Both the position numbers and the translations under genes were made by a program. Of a DNA stretch of 64,000 bases, positions 26,590 to 35,132 are shown piece after piece; position 1 is the first letter of the stretch; each line of letters begins with the position of its first letter. The stretch comes from Chthoniobacterales bacterium (GTDB lineage: Bacteria > Verrucomicrobiota > Verrucomicrobiia > Chthoniobacterales > UBA10450). The notes below the pieces were generated by a model, which had not been told where the DNA came from, did no database searches, and saw only the letters and a list, made by a program, of their open reading frames with translations. The DNA lies in assembly GCA_035274845.1 (NCBI GenBank), contig DATENU010000022.1:333181-397180 (forward strand), given 5' to 3'.

Positions 26590-26985
26590 GGACCAAGTCT
26601 ATAGCAAGATCCTGTTTCGTTCTTCTGTCTTTCAAGTGCCGGAGGCATGCCGGATTAAAGCCCGGAGCGAGCCCCGGCGAGGTCCGGGATCTCGCAGCAG
26701 AAATCCAAAGCCCCCGCGAGTTGCGACGGATGCGGATCATGTTCCGGCGCCCAATCGAACAACCGATATTCCGCCGCCCCTTCGGGGCTTTGAATCCTGG
26801 GGACAGCATGAGCCCGGCAGTTCCGCTGACGCTTCACTGCCGACTTTATTCCGCCGCCCCTTCGGGGCTAGAATTCTTGGCGATCGCCGTCCGGAGTTTC
26901 GCTCTCGCTGTACTCCCGGCCTCAATCGAACGCGTATGGTGCTTTGATCACAATCCCATTCGCGAAATCCGCGCAATCCGCGGTT
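26590..26985. other. Gene-free spacer rich in palindromic repeats
   Basis: No convincing gene was found in this 396-bp space; the frames that cross it have no start, composition or domain support. It holds GC hairpins around 26640-26700 (CCGGAGGCATGCCGG and CCCGG..CCGGG clusters), two copies of a 33-bp direct repeat (26768 and 26848), and the AATCCGCGCAATCCGCGG half-motif at about 26968-26985 shared with the repeat at 2451-2531. The promoter of the DUF1684 gene must lie in its left part. Confidence 0.6.
26768..26880 (+). repeat. Direct repeat pair with CCCC-TT-CGGGG hairpin
   Basis: Two copies at 26768-26800 and 26848-26880 share ATTCCGCCGCCCCTTCGGGG and continue with CT..GAAT.CT.GG. Each copy can fold a GCCCC/GGGGC hairpin. 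Spacing is 80 bp. No open reading frame uses them, and they resemble dispersed non-coding repeats. Confidence 0.6.
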
Positions 26986-27459
26986 TTATTTCCTTTCAAA
27001 CGCGTTTTCCATCTTCGCCAGATCGAGCTTCACCATCTGCATTACTTCGTGCATGACCCGCTGCAAGCCGGCCGGGTCTTTCGCCCATTCGGAGAAGAAT
27101 TTCGACGGCGTCACCTGCCACGAGAGCCCGTACTTGTCCGTGAGCCAGCCGCATTGGACTTCTTCGCCGCCACCGGCCGTGAGTTTATCCCAGTAATAGT
27201 CGATCTCCTCCTGGGTATCGCAGTTGATCACAAGGGAGATCGCTTCCGTGAACTTGAACTGCGGTCCGCCGTTCAAGGCCACGAATTGCTGTCCATCCAG
27301 CTCGAAGTCCACCGTCATCACCTGCCCTTTTCTCCCTGGCGGCTCGTCACCGTAATGCGTGATCTGTCCGAGCTTCGCATTCTTGAAGACCGACACGTAA
27401 AACCTCGCCGCCTCTTCCGCCTGCCCATCGAACCAGAGCATTGGAGTAATTCTTTGCAT
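26986..27459 (-). CDS. VOC family protein (PhnB/3-demethylubiquinone-methyltransferase-like fold)
   Basis: 157 residues. The opening 'ITPMLWFDGQAEEAARFYVS' with VFKNAKL is the standard start of PhnB-type vicinal-oxygen-chelate proteins. 'VMTVDFELDGQQFVALNGGP' and 'GWLTDKYGLSWQVTP' complete the paired beta-alpha-beta-beta-beta modules. Length matches the family. Members are often called 3-demethylubiquinone-9 methyltransferase, but this subgroup lacks a methyltransferase fold, and its substrate is unknown. It is a single gene with repeat spacer downstream and a gene-remnant region upstream. Confidence 0.9.
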   Translation of the reverse strand: MQRITPMLWFDGQAEEAARFYVSVFKNAKLGQITHYGDEPPGRKGQVMTVDFELDGQQFVALNGGPQFKFTEAISLVINCDTQEEIDYYWDKLTAGGGEEVQCGWLTDKYGLSWQVTPSKFFSEWAKDPAGLQRVMHEVMQMVKLDLAKMENAFERK

Positions 27460-27462
27460 CGC

Positions 27463-27600
27463 TCACAATGTCGTCGAGGCAGGCGCCACGCAAGCCGATG
27501 GGGCGTGCGGTGCCCTCATAAATTGTCGCGAATCGCGAGTTTTGAAACGAACGGCCGAGCTGAAGGTGTCGAGACCGCAAGGATCCATGTGGTTCAGTCT
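27463..27600 (-). pseudogene. Remnant of a Cdd1-type helix-hairpin-helix gene
   Basis: Bases 27544-27586 match 29355-29397, inside the intact Cdd1-type gene, at 39 of 43 positions and in the same orientation. Read on the minus strand the fragment gives 'DPCGLDTFSSAVRF', against 'DPCVLDTFISAVRF' in the intact protein. The frame then runs on without similarity to a TGA at 27463, and no N-terminal domain precedes it. A broken second copy of the gene is the simplest reading. Confidence 0.55.
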
Positions 27601-27700
27601 TATGCCCCGCTAAAGTCTGGCGGGGCTCGCACCTTGTTGTATACTGCAACCGCCCGCCTCCACCCTGACCGAACCAACTTCTTCACCCAAAGGAGAGATC

Positions 27701-29254
27701 ATGGAAAACCCCCAATCACTCTTGGAAACTTTCGAGCACGTCGTTGTCCTCATGCTCGAGAATCGCTCTTTCGACAACCTGCTCGGCTATCTTTACCAGA
27801 ATGGCGTCCCGCCCGGAAAACAGTTTGCCGGCGTCGTGGGCAACAACCTGACTAACCCAGATGAGAACGGGAATCCGGTTCCCGTCTCGACCCAAACGGA
27901 CTACCACCAACCCTACCCCGATCCGGGTGAGGAATTCGATCACGTTACCGCGCAAGTGTTCGGCGTTCCGGCCTCAGACACTCCGACTCCGACAATGCAG
28001 GGCTTCGTGCGGGACTATTTCAATACCCTGACGGCGCTGCCGAAATGGCCAGGTTCGGCCGACGCCCAGAGCAGGGAGATCATGCAATGTTTCACCCCGG
28101 ATTCTCTTCCGGTGCTAAGCCAGCTGGCCCAGCAATTCGCGGTTTTCGATCATTGGTTCTGCGCCGTGCCCAGCCAGACATGGTGCAACCGGGCGTTCTG
28201 GCATGCGGCCACTTCCTGGGGCTGGGTTAACAATCCACCCGCGTACGGCGACCCTCCCTGGAACCTCGACAATTGGGCTGAATCGAGCAAGGGCGCAACG
28301 CTCTTCGATTTGCTGGAGACGAAATTTGGAACCGGCAGCTGGCACATCTACGAGGACCTGGCGGTAGGTTTGACCAAGCTGGTTCACTGGGGAGATTTGA
28401 AAGACAAAATCGGCGAAAACTACTTTCGTTACTTCGAAGGTGGCCAACCTTTCTTCCGGAATTTCTTCACCGATTGCGCGGCAGGTGAACTGCCGAAGTA
28501 CTCATTCGTCGAACCGCATTTCATTAACTTTTTAGAGGACGTCCTGTGGCATGACGACATGCACCCCTCTTCGTTCGGCTCGGAGCTTTACTCGGATGGT
28601 GGCCCCGGCAGTGTCCTGCTCGGCGACCGGCTCGTCTGGAAGGTTTACCAGGCAATTCGCAATTCCCAAACCGCTAATGGCAACAACTGGCAGAACACTT
28701 TGCTGATCATCACCTTCGATGAGCACGGCGGCGGCTACGATCATGTTCCCCCGCCATCAATCGCCCCACTCGACCCCTGTGGATTTAACACCGGAGCCGG
28801 AGAGGAAGGTTTCACGTTCAATCGGTTGGGCGTTCGCGTGCCGATGGTAATGGTGTCGGCGAACATTGCGGCAAACACGATCGTGAACACTCCCATGCAT
28901 CACTGCTCCTTCTTGCAGACAATGCAACAGAGGTGGGGCCTGTCTTCGCTCGGGCCTCGTCAGGACACCGCGCCGCCCTTTACCGAAGTGTTCACTGCAA
29001 CCGCACGTGACCTCAGCACATGGCCTGATTGGACCGTTTATCCCGGACCGTCGTCAACCCTCGTTGAAGGTCTGATGGGGCAAGTCGAGCCGGGCGCTCA
29101 GCCGCTCAACGATCTGCAAAAATCAATTATTGAGGCGATTGGTAAGTTTTACGTACACGATCCGCTGTTGAGCGGCCTGTTGGTCAACAGCGCCGCGGAT
29201 GCGAAGGAATTTCTTGAGAAGGTCAGGAAGCTTCGCCACCCGGGATTTTTTTGA
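27701..29254 (+). CDS. Phosphoesterase family protein (phospholipase C / acid phosphatase-like)
   Basis: 517 residues, preceded by a strong Shine-Dalgarno sequence (AAAGGAGAG, 6 bp before the ATG). It belongs to the alkaline-phosphatase-like phosphoesterases (PF04185 type): 'HVVVLMLENRSFDNLLGYL' is the metal-binding and catalytic N-terminal motif, 'FDHWFCAVPSQTWCNRAFWH' is the family core, and 'ITFDEHGGGYDHVPPP' is the distal metal site. Relatives hydrolyse phosphodiesters of phospholipids or phosphomonoesters. Most Gram-negative relatives are exported by the Tat route, but no signal peptide is visible here, so the location is uncertain. The gene is monocistronic and converges on the Cdd1-type gene. 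Confidence 0.9.
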   Translation: MENPQSLLETFEHVVVLMLENRSFDNLLGYLYQNGVPPGKQFAGVVGNNLTNPDENGNPVPVSTQTDYHQPYPDPGEEFDHVTAQVFGVPASDTPTPTMQGFVRDYFNTLTALPKWPGSADAQSREIMQCFTPDSLPVLSQLAQQFAVFDHWFCAVPSQTWCNRAFWHAATSWGWVNNPPAYGDPPWNLDNWAESSKGATLFDLLETKFGTGSWHIYEDLAVGLTKLVHWGDLKDKIGENYFRYFEGGQPFFRNFFTDCAAGELPKYSFVEPHFINFLEDVLWHDDMHPSSFGSELYSDGGPGSVLLGDRLVWKVYQAIRNSQTANGNNWQNTLLIITFDEHGGGYDHVPPPSIAPLDPCGFNTGAGEEGFTFNRLGVRVPMVMVSANIAANTIVNTPMHHCSFLQTMQQRWGLSSLGPRQDTAPPFTEVFTATARDLSTWPDWTVYPGPSSTLVEGLMGQVEPGAQPLNDLQKSIIEAIGKFYVHDPLLSGLLVNSAADAKEFLEKVRKLRHPGFF

Positions 29255-29285
29255 GGAGTGGCAGAGTCGTCACGCGCTGTCGGCT

Positions 29286-29621
29286 TCAAGCGGGAAATTT
29301 CCTTTTTCGCTCCGCGGTATAGGACCACCACGGACGCGCGGGGGCTCCTTCCATGAAGCGAACGGCCGAGATGAAGGTGTCGAGAACGCAAGGGTCCTGC
29401 CGGGCGCGGGTTCGCTCGCATAAGGCCTGGTAAAGAGATTGCGGGTTCTTCCCGATCAAGTCCCGCGGCTGTTTGATCCCGATCGATCGCAGATCACGGG
29501 CGATCGATGCACCGACATTGGGGATGGCTTCGAGGACTGTGGCCAGCCGCGCCTGAGTCGCCTTGCGTGTGGTCAGCCTCGATGGCTGGCGTCTCCTGGT
29601 GGGCAAGCTGGACGTGTTCAT
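29286..29621 (-). CDS. Cdd1-type helix-hairpin-helix ('pathogenicity locus') protein
   Basis: 111 residues. After a basic N-terminus comes 'LEAIPNVGASIARDLRSIGI', a helix-hairpin-helix. It is followed by 'PRDLIGKNPQSLYQALCERT', 'DPCVLDTFISAVRFMEG' and 'PARPWWSYTAERK'. This order matches the Cdd1 family. The HhH motif suggests nucleic-acid or protein contact; no enzymatic role is known. A degraded fragment of a related gene lies at 27463-27600 on the other side of the phosphoesterase. Confidence 0.82.
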   Translation of the reverse strand: MNTSSLPTRRRQPSRLTTRKATQARLATVLEAIPNVGASIARDLRSIGIKQPRDLIGKNPQSLYQALCERTRARQDPCVLDTFISAVRFMEGAPARPWWSYTAERKRKFPA

Positions 29622-29692
29622 CGTTAAGGTAATCCGGAAGGAGACGTTCTCATTACAACCTGGGAAGGACCAGACCGGTTTCCCCCGCGACG

Positions 29693-31813
29693 CTAATTCA
29701 GATTGTAGACTTCCACCAGGGCAACGCCGGTGGTGTTGTTGAAACCGCGGACAATGGCGGTGTAATTGCCGGGCGCCAGATCCCGCACAATCGCCGACTC
29801 CAGATTGTTTGATGGCGGGAGGCCCGTCGCATTGATTTCCGCTTCCTGATCGTCACGCCAATCGTAATTAATGGCGAGGAGTTGGCCATTGCCGTCGTAG
29901 AGCGCCACGACCGGATCTGCCAGCGCATTGGTAACGCCAAAATTCATCAGACTGGGACCAATGGCGCGGAAAAGCACCTTCGCCGGAGGACCTCCAACGA
30001 TGATCGTGCCGCCAATCATCACATCATCGCCCGTCCCAACGAAGCCGCGCGTCGAGATGTTGGCCAACTTGGAATCGACCGTCTGGTCAAGGTCGTAGAC
30101 TTCGAACAAGCCTGTGCCCACCGTATTGCCCGCTCCCCGGACAACAACAGTATACGACCCGGGAGCCAGCGCGCCCCAGAACGACGATTCCAAATCGTTC
30201 GCAGGTGACAACCCGCTCCCGATAATTTCCTGTCTCGTCGCAGCGTCCCGCCAGTTGTCGTTGGTAGAGAGAATCTCGCCCGCAGAGCCGTGAACTTCGA
30301 TGACCGGGTCGGCCAGCGCTCCGGTCACAGGCAACGAAGGTCCAATCCCACGAATGATTACGGTCTTCGGCTCGGCGCCGGTAATGATGAACCCGCCGAT
30401 CATGGCATTGTCGTCCGGTTGAACTCGCAGGCGCGTTGAAATGTTCGCAAGGGGAGCGGGCTGCCTACCCTGGTATTCGAAAGCGCCAATGTCCGGCGGA
30501 CCCGATCGCAGATAAGAGCGTTGGTCCCGCGTGGGCGCGGCCGCGCTTCCGGCGTCGATGGCCGGGCTATCAGGTAAGAGCGGCAACGTTTCGGTTGGAC
30601 CGCCATAGTTGCCCAGAGTGCCGAGCTTCGGATCAAGCCGCGTGGCGTCGGTCGTTCCACCCTGGAGATCGTCCGTTGTAATACCGCTGCAACCATCTGA
30701 ACGGCCAAACAGATTGTGCCCCTGACTGGTAATCGCGGCATTTACATCCTGCCCTGTGGCGGCTCCGTCAGTCGCCGGCGCGCCGCCTCCCGCTCCGCCT
30801 ACCGCAATATTCGGAGCAAAAATCGTATCGCGGGTGACCAAAACAGAGCCAGACGCGCTGTAAATCCCGCCTCCGGAACTCGGTGCGCCGTCGTATGGCC
30901 CAAAGATGGACGCCGTATAGGCATCACCTCCAGACGCAGAATTGTTCGCCAGGGTGCAATGCACAATTGACACGTTGCCGAAGTTCGCGACGCCACCGCC
31001 CTGCGCGGCGGCACCCTGGCTCGAGGTATCGCCAAATTGCCGAGCATCGGCGCCAACAGAAGTGTTCGACGTAATTGTGCAATTGCTCAGAGAGAGAGTG
31101 CCGGTGGCTGAATTATGGATCGCGCCTCCGGACCCCGCTCCACCGGTTGCGCCGCCAGAATGGATTCCCGTATGGACGAAAGTTCCGCCGGGACCGCCCA
31201 GAGCAGAGTTGTCGGCCACGGTGCACGCAACGAGGGAAAGGTTGGCTTGGTTAGCAATGGCACCCCCCAGGCCATCCCCACCCTTTCCGGCCTGCGTTCC
31301 AGAGCCGCCCCTTCCACCGAGGGCGGTATTGCTCTTGAAGGTGCAACCTTTGAAAACGAGCGTCCCTTGATTCAGAATGGCGCCGCCGATCCCTGGAGAG
31401 CCGTCGTCATCAAATGGACCGTCAGTTCCCTTGGCGGTACCATCGATGAGGGAAATAGCGGAAATTGCCACATTACCGTTGGTGATGTGAAAGATGCGGC
31501 CGGCGTGATTGCCACTGATGGCAATGCGCTCTCCAGGAGCGGCGATGTTCAAATCCTTGTCGATCACAATTTCCCCACTGAGAAGAGTGATTGTGAAAAC
31601 GCCGGTGGCAACGTTGTAACCCGGATCGCTCGTGGGGATGTTGAACTCGATCGTGTCGCCCACGGCCGCCACCGCCACCGCCGCGCGCAGCGAATCGGCG
31701 CCAAAATCCTGGGTGTTTGTAACGATGAGAACTGCTGATTGGGCGGAGACCGTAGCCAGGACAATAATCGCGAATCCGAGAGAGACGCGGAGGGGTCTAC
31801 TGGGGAATCGCAT
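29693..31813 (-). CDS. Secreted beta-helix protein, choice-of-anchor Q plus ISTR module
   Basis: 706 residues with a signal peptide ending near residue 27. Residues 28-350 begin 'LIVTNTQDFGADSLRAAVAV', the usual start of CSLREA-like exported repeat proteins. They continue as a Gly/Asn-rich right-handed beta-helix ('GGAILNQGTLVFKGCTFKSN'). Residues about 360-445 match the choice-of-anchor Q domain: 'GHNLFGRSDGCSG', 'LGTLGNYGGPTETLPLLPDS' then PAIDAG, and 'PDIGAFEYQG'. Residues about 452-706 are the tandem ISTR module ('LANISTRLRV', 'VIIRGIGPSL', 'LANISTRGFV', 'VLFRAIGPSL'). It is probably exported and retained at the surface. Single gene. Confidence 0.88.
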   Translation of the reverse strand: MRFPSRPLRVSLGFAIIVLATVSAQSAVLIVTNTQDFGADSLRAAVAVAAVGDTIEFNIPTSDPGYNVATGVFTITLLSGEIVIDKDLNIAAPGERIAISGNHAGRIFHITNGNVAISAISLIDGTAKGTDGPFDDDGSPGIGGAILNQGTLVFKGCTFKSNTALGGRGGSGTQAGKGGDGLGGAIANQANLSLVACTVADNSALGGPGGTFVHTGIHSGGATGGAGSGGAIHNSATGTLSLSNCTITSNTSVGADARQFGDTSSQGAAAQGGGVANFGNVSIVHCTLANNSASGGDAYTASIFGPYDGAPSSGGGIYSASGSVLVTRDTIFAPNIAVGGAGGGAPATDGAATGQDVNAAITSQGHNLFGRSDGCSGITTDDLQGGTTDATRLDPKLGTLGNYGGPTETLPLLPDSPAIDAGSAAAPTRDQRSYLRSGPPDIGAFEYQGRQPAPLANISTRLRVQPDDNAMIGGFIITGAEPKTVIIRGIGPSLPVTGALADPVIEVHGSAGEILSTNDNWRDAATRQEIIGSGLSPANDLESSFWGALAPGSYTVVVRGAGNTVGTGLFEVYDLDQTVDSKLANISTRGFVGTGDDVMIGGTIIVGGPPAKVLFRAIGPSLMNFGVTNALADPVVALYDGNGQLLAINYDWRDDQEAEINATGLPPSNNLESAIVRDLAPGNYTAIVRGFNNTTGVALVEVYNLN

Positions 31814-31932
31814 GCCCGCTTATACAAGTAAAGATACGCAAGACAAGGAAATTCGATGCTGTCCGCGTGGCTCACAAAGCCCAATCAAGTCGACGGTCCC
31901 GCAGTTGCGGGATAAACCGCCGCTCCTTGATC

Positions 31933-32139
31933 TCAGTGCCGATGCTCAGCCTGGTAATCGTTGACCACCAGGCAGGCGTGAATGACGCCGGGAACCCAGC
32001 CGAGCAGGGTTAGTAGAAGGCTCAGGATGAAGCTCAGAATCCGGCCCGTCATCAAGACCGCGATGGGCGGAAAGACGACACAGAAAAAGTAGCGGAGTGC
32101 TTTCAATTTGTGGTTAGCGGTGCGGCCATAACCTTCCAT
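31933..32139 (-). CDS. YqaE/Pmp3 family small membrane protein
   Basis: 68 residues with two membrane helices: 'YFFCVVFPPIAVLM' and 'FILSLLLTLLGWVPGVIHAC'. The proline pair in the first helix and 'LGW.PG.IHA..V' in the second are the Pmp3/YqaE hallmarks. Members are stress-related plasma-membrane proteolipids of unclear mechanism. This copy has a 15-residue basic N-terminal extension before the usual start, so translation could begin later, although no other ATG is available. Confidence 0.88.
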   Translation of the reverse strand: MEGYGRTANHKLKALRYFFCVVFPPIAVLMTGRILSFILSLLLTLLGWVPGVIHACLVVNDYQAEHRH

Positions 32140-32239
32140 GCAACTCCGAAGACCCGCAATGACGGATTGCCGGCATCCCTGTGAGCACGCTGCGAATCAA
32201 CCCATCCGCGGCGCCGGGCAAACACGTTTCTTCTGCATA

Positions 32240-32371
32240 ATGAAAAAGAACCTGATTGCACTTACGTTCCTCTCACTGGCCGCGATTTTCATCACCGGCT
32301 GCTCGACCACGACTGAAACCACGACCACCACCACGCGCACCCGCGAGCAAAGCTCGATGTACGCCCGGTAA
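32240..32371 (+). CDS. 43-residue lipoprotein
   Basis: ATG 32240 begins MKKNLIALTFLSLAAIFITG followed by Cys, a classic lipobox (I-T-G-C). The mature peptide is about 22 residues, very rich in Thr (TTTETTTTTTRT). The upstream extension of the frame has no signal features. Small Thr-rich lipoproteins of this kind usually carry no domain; function unknown. It converges on the minus-strand gene at 32408 with a GC palindrome between. Confidence 0.7.
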   Translation: MKKNLIALTFLSLAAIFITGCSTTTETTTTTTRTREQSSMYAR

Positions 32372-32389
32372 GCCGCAGCTATCGTGACC

Positions 32390-32405
32390 GCGCAGGGCCC
32401 TGCGC
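32390..32405. terminator. GC palindrome between convergent genes
   Basis: GCGCAGGGCCCTGCGC is a 16-bp perfect palindrome, nested inside GCCGCAG (32372) and CTGCGGC (32424) outer arms. It separates the lipoprotein gene from the convergent secreted-protein gene, so a bidirectional terminator is plausible; no T-run is visible. Confidence 0.45.
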
Positions 32406-32407
32406 AT

Positions 32408-32848
32408 CTACCTCAGAGGTCCTGCGGCTTCCAGCTCAAGTTCGTCCACCGCCCATCGTGGCGTCCTGTCTTCGAAATTGATGAGTCGTTCGTAAATCGG
32501 AATGAAAAGGTGTGCCCGGTGTCTCAAGATTGTGAGACGCCAGACGAGCTGTTTCGCTTCAGGCGGTCTGCTGTAGGGCGCTGGGCCGGCGAATCGAATC
32601 TCGAGGAAAACCCCGCTCTTGCCTTTCGGCGTTGGAATTACTTTACCGGTGAATGGCACAGCTGCGGTTGGCTTTCCCCCGTAAGGGCGTGAACTGAATG
32701 AGCCGGCCACGGTTTTTCCCGAGACTTCGAGCGTTACGATGAACTTCTCCTTCAACCCGGCGGCTGTGAAAGTGATCGGGGTTGCGAAAACACCAGGGAC
32801 ACCGAGGAATAAAGCTAGCGGCAATAAGAATGATCTGATCGTTTTCAT
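32408..32848 (-). CDS. Small secreted protein at the end of the 5-oxoprolinase operon
   Basis: 146 residues from ATG 32848, which overlaps the permease stop (ATGA) and starts a signal peptide (MKTIRSFLLPLALFLGVPGV). The mature part is beta-rich: 'FIVTLEVSGKTVAGSFSSRP' and 'VFLEIRFAGPAPYS'. I know no family for it. The overlap indicates translation with the upstream permease, but no functional link is evident. Confidence 0.68.
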   Translation of the reverse strand: MKTIRSFLLPLALFLGVPGVFATPITFTAAGLKEKFIVTLEVSGKTVAGSFSSRPYGGKPTAAVPFTGKVIPTPKGKSGVFLEIRFAGPAPYSRPPEAKQLVWRLTILRHRAHLFIPIYERLINFEDRTPRWAVDELELEAAGPLR

Positions 32849-34353
32849 GCGCTGCGGTCCGCTAAAAACCCGCGGCGCCAGATGAAATAAACCGGGATCC
32901 CACTCAGGACGAATAGATAACCGATTCCGGAAGTGGTGGGCGCCAGATAGGCCAGATCGGCGATGAGAAATCCGGCCAGAAGAAGGGAGATCACGGGGAC
33001 GTACGGATAGCCCCACATGCGATACGGGCGCTCGGCTTCCGGGCGTTTCTTTCGCAGAACGACCACGGCCACGACGAGCAAGAGGTAAAAGACCAGGTCG
33101 GCCGAAACGATGTACTCGAGCAGCTGGGTATAAACGTTGCCGTAGGTGACGGCATCAGTCGCCGGGTCGCGAATGATGGTGCGCGGCAGCGTGAGCAGCA
33201 CCGTCCAGATGGCCTGCGCAAAAAGCGCGGCCGCGGGAACATTGCGTCTGCTGATCGTGGCAATTCGCCGGAAAAACAAACCATCGCGCGCCATCGCGTA
33301 ATAGACCCGCGCGCCCGCCAGGATGAGTCCGTTATTGCAACCAAAAGTCGAAATCATGATCGCGGCCGCCATCACGCTGGCGCCGGGCGCGCCAAAAATG
33401 GAATTCATGGCCGCAACCGCAACGCGATTCTGCGGAGCATGCTGAATCCCCGAGAGCGGCAGGATCGCGACGTAAGCGAGATTCGCAAGAACGTAGAGGA
33501 CGACGACGACACCGCAGCCGCCGAGCAGGGCACGGGCGAGGTTGCGGCCGGGGTCGCGGATTTCGCCGCCAATAAAGGTGACGTTTGTCCACGCGGTCTG
33601 GGCAAAGACAGGACCAACCATTGCCTTGCCAAAAAGGAGCACGAGAGCGAGGCCGCCGGCGGCGCTGAGGCCCGGTTGGACTGTCTGTGGATTCCAGCCG
33701 TTCTTCCATGAGTTCCACCAATCCGACGCGCGCGCCGCGCTCTCGGGCTTCCAGCCTAACGACAGGCCGAGAACGATGAGTGCGAAAAGCGCCGCGGTTT
33801 TCGCGAAGGTGAAAGTGTTCTGCACAAACCGCCCAGTCTCGAGTCCGCGCGTGTTGACCCAGGTGAGCAAGAGAATCAGTCCGATCGCGACCAGTTGCTC
33901 CGTGGAGCAGCTGATCGCGTATCCGCCGAAAAGATGGATGGGAGCGACCAGGTAATTGTCGGAGGCGATCGCGGGCGCGAAGACGCCAGTGAACTTCGCA
34001 AACGCAATCGCCACGGCGGCAATCGTGCCGGTTTGAATGACGAGAAACAGGGTCCAGCCGAAAAGAAAACCGAGGGCTGGGCCGTAGGCTTCGCGAAGAA
34101 AAACGTAAACGCCTCCGGCCCGCGGCATCATGGCGGCGAGCTCCGAGCAACAGAGCGCCCCCGTGATTGTCATTACCCCGGCGACCGTCCAGGCGAGGAG
34201 CAGCCATCCCGGCGCGCCGACTAATCTCGTGGATTCCGCCGAGGTGATGAAGATGCCGGACCCGATCATCGAGCCGACGACAATCATCATCGCGTCGAGC
34301 GGACCAAGCCGACGGACCAGCTGGTGATTATCGGATCGCAGCGGCGTTTCCAT
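32845..34353 (-). CDS. APC family amino acid permease
   Basis: 502 residues with 12 predicted membrane helices. The first helix has the family's unwound ligand-binding motif in 'IVVGSMIGSGIFITSAES'. 'CSELAAMMPRAGGVYVFLRE' with AYGPALGFLFGW is the conserved helix 2-3 region of the APC superfamily, L-type (LAT) subgroup. It should import or exchange an amino acid at the inner membrane. It begins 11 bp after pxpA, so the likely cargo is 5-oxoproline, glutamate or a related amino acid. That is inference from context. It overlaps the downstream secreted-protein gene by ATGA. Confidence 0.9.
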   Translation of the reverse strand: METPLRSDNHQLVRRLGPLDAMMIVVGSMIGSGIFITSAESTRLVGAPGWLLLAWTVAGVMTITGALCCSELAAMMPRAGGVYVFLREAYGPALGFLFGWTLFLVIQTGTIAAVAIAFAKFTGVFAPAIASDNYLVAPIHLFGGYAISCSTEQLVAIGLILLLTWVNTRGLETGRFVQNTFTFAKTAALFALIVLGLSLGWKPESAARASDWWNSWKNGWNPQTVQPGLSAAGGLALVLLFGKAMVGPVFAQTAWTNVTFIGGEIRDPGRNLARALLGGCGVVVVLYVLANLAYVAILPLSGIQHAPQNRVAVAAMNSIFGAPGASVMAAAIMISTFGCNNGLILAGARVYYAMARDGLFFRRIATISRRNVPAAALFAQAIWTVLLTLPRTIIRDPATDAVTYGNVYTQLLEYIVSADLVFYLLLVVAVVVLRKKRPEAERPYRMWGYPYVPVISLLLAGFLIADLAYLAPTTSGIGYLFVLSGIPVYFIWRRGFLADRSA

Positions 34354-34364
34354 CCCGGCGTCCT

Positions 34365-35132
34365 TTACGTCTCGAATTCAGGCGGAGGGGACGGCGCCGC
34401 GATCATCACATCTTCCTTGTCCAGGCGCTCGCGCAGCCTGCGCACGAACTCCACCGCCTGCGGATTGTCTCCATGCACGCAAACCGTGGTCGCGAGAACC
34501 GGCACGTCGGGGCCATCAACGGCCTGCACTTTCCCTTCCACCAGCATGCGGATAATGCGCTCGGCGGCTTCGACGGGGTCGTGGACAAACGCATCGTCTC
34601 GCGACCTAGGCACGAGCGAACCGTTCGAAAGATAATTCCGATCCGCGAAAACTTCCGATGCTGTTGCCAACCCAAGTTCCGTGGCGGCGTAATCGAGTTC
34701 GCTCCCAGACGGAGCGAAGAGAATCAGCTTCGGATCGAGATTAAAAACCGCATTCGCGATCACGTCCGCCAGCTCTCGATCGCGCGCGGCCATGTTGTAA
34801 AGCGCGCCATGCGCTTTCACGTGATTCATCCGGCCGCCCGCCGCCCGGGCCAGGGCCTGGAACGCTCCGATCTGGTATGCCACCAGCGAATAAACTTCCG
34901 CGGGAGGAATGGTGATCTCAGTGCGGCCGAAGTTTTCCCGATCGGCAAAACTGGGATGCGCCCCAATGGAGACACCTCGCTCGATGGCTGCCTGGATCGA
35001 GCCGAAGACCGACGCCGGATCGCCCGCATGAAAACCGCAGGCGATGTTGGCGGAGCTGACCAGGTCCAAAATCTCCAAATCGTGTCCGGCGCCTTCGCCC
35101 AGATCGGAATTGAGATCGACCACCAGGTTCAT
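34365..35132 (-). CDS. pxpA: 5-oxoprolinase subunit PxpA (LamB/YcsF family)
   Basis: 255 residues from ATG 35132, which overlaps the pxpC stop. The start 'MNLVVDLNSDLGEGAGHDLE' and 'ANIACGFHAGDP' are the LamB/YcsF signature. 'GVSIGAHPSFADRENFGRTE', 'VKAHGALYNMAARD' and 'DRNYLSNGSLVPRS' follow in the usual order, and length is normal. With PxpB and PxpC it forms the ATP-dependent prokaryotic 5-oxoprolinase, which opens 5-oxoproline (pyroglutamate) to glutamate in the cytoplasm. All three subunits are present and adjacent. Confidence 0.94.
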   Translation of the reverse strand: MNLVVDLNSDLGEGAGHDLEILDLVSSANIACGFHAGDPASVFGSIQAAIERGVSIGAHPSFADRENFGRTEITIPPAEVYSLVAYQIGAFQALARAAGGRMNHVKAHGALYNMAARDRELADVIANAVFNLDPKLILFAPSGSELDYAATELGLATASEVFADRNYLSNGSLVPRSRDDAFVHDPVEAAERIIRMLVEGKVQAVDGPDVPVLATTVCVHGDNPQAVEFVRRLRERLDKEDVMIAAPSPPPEFET

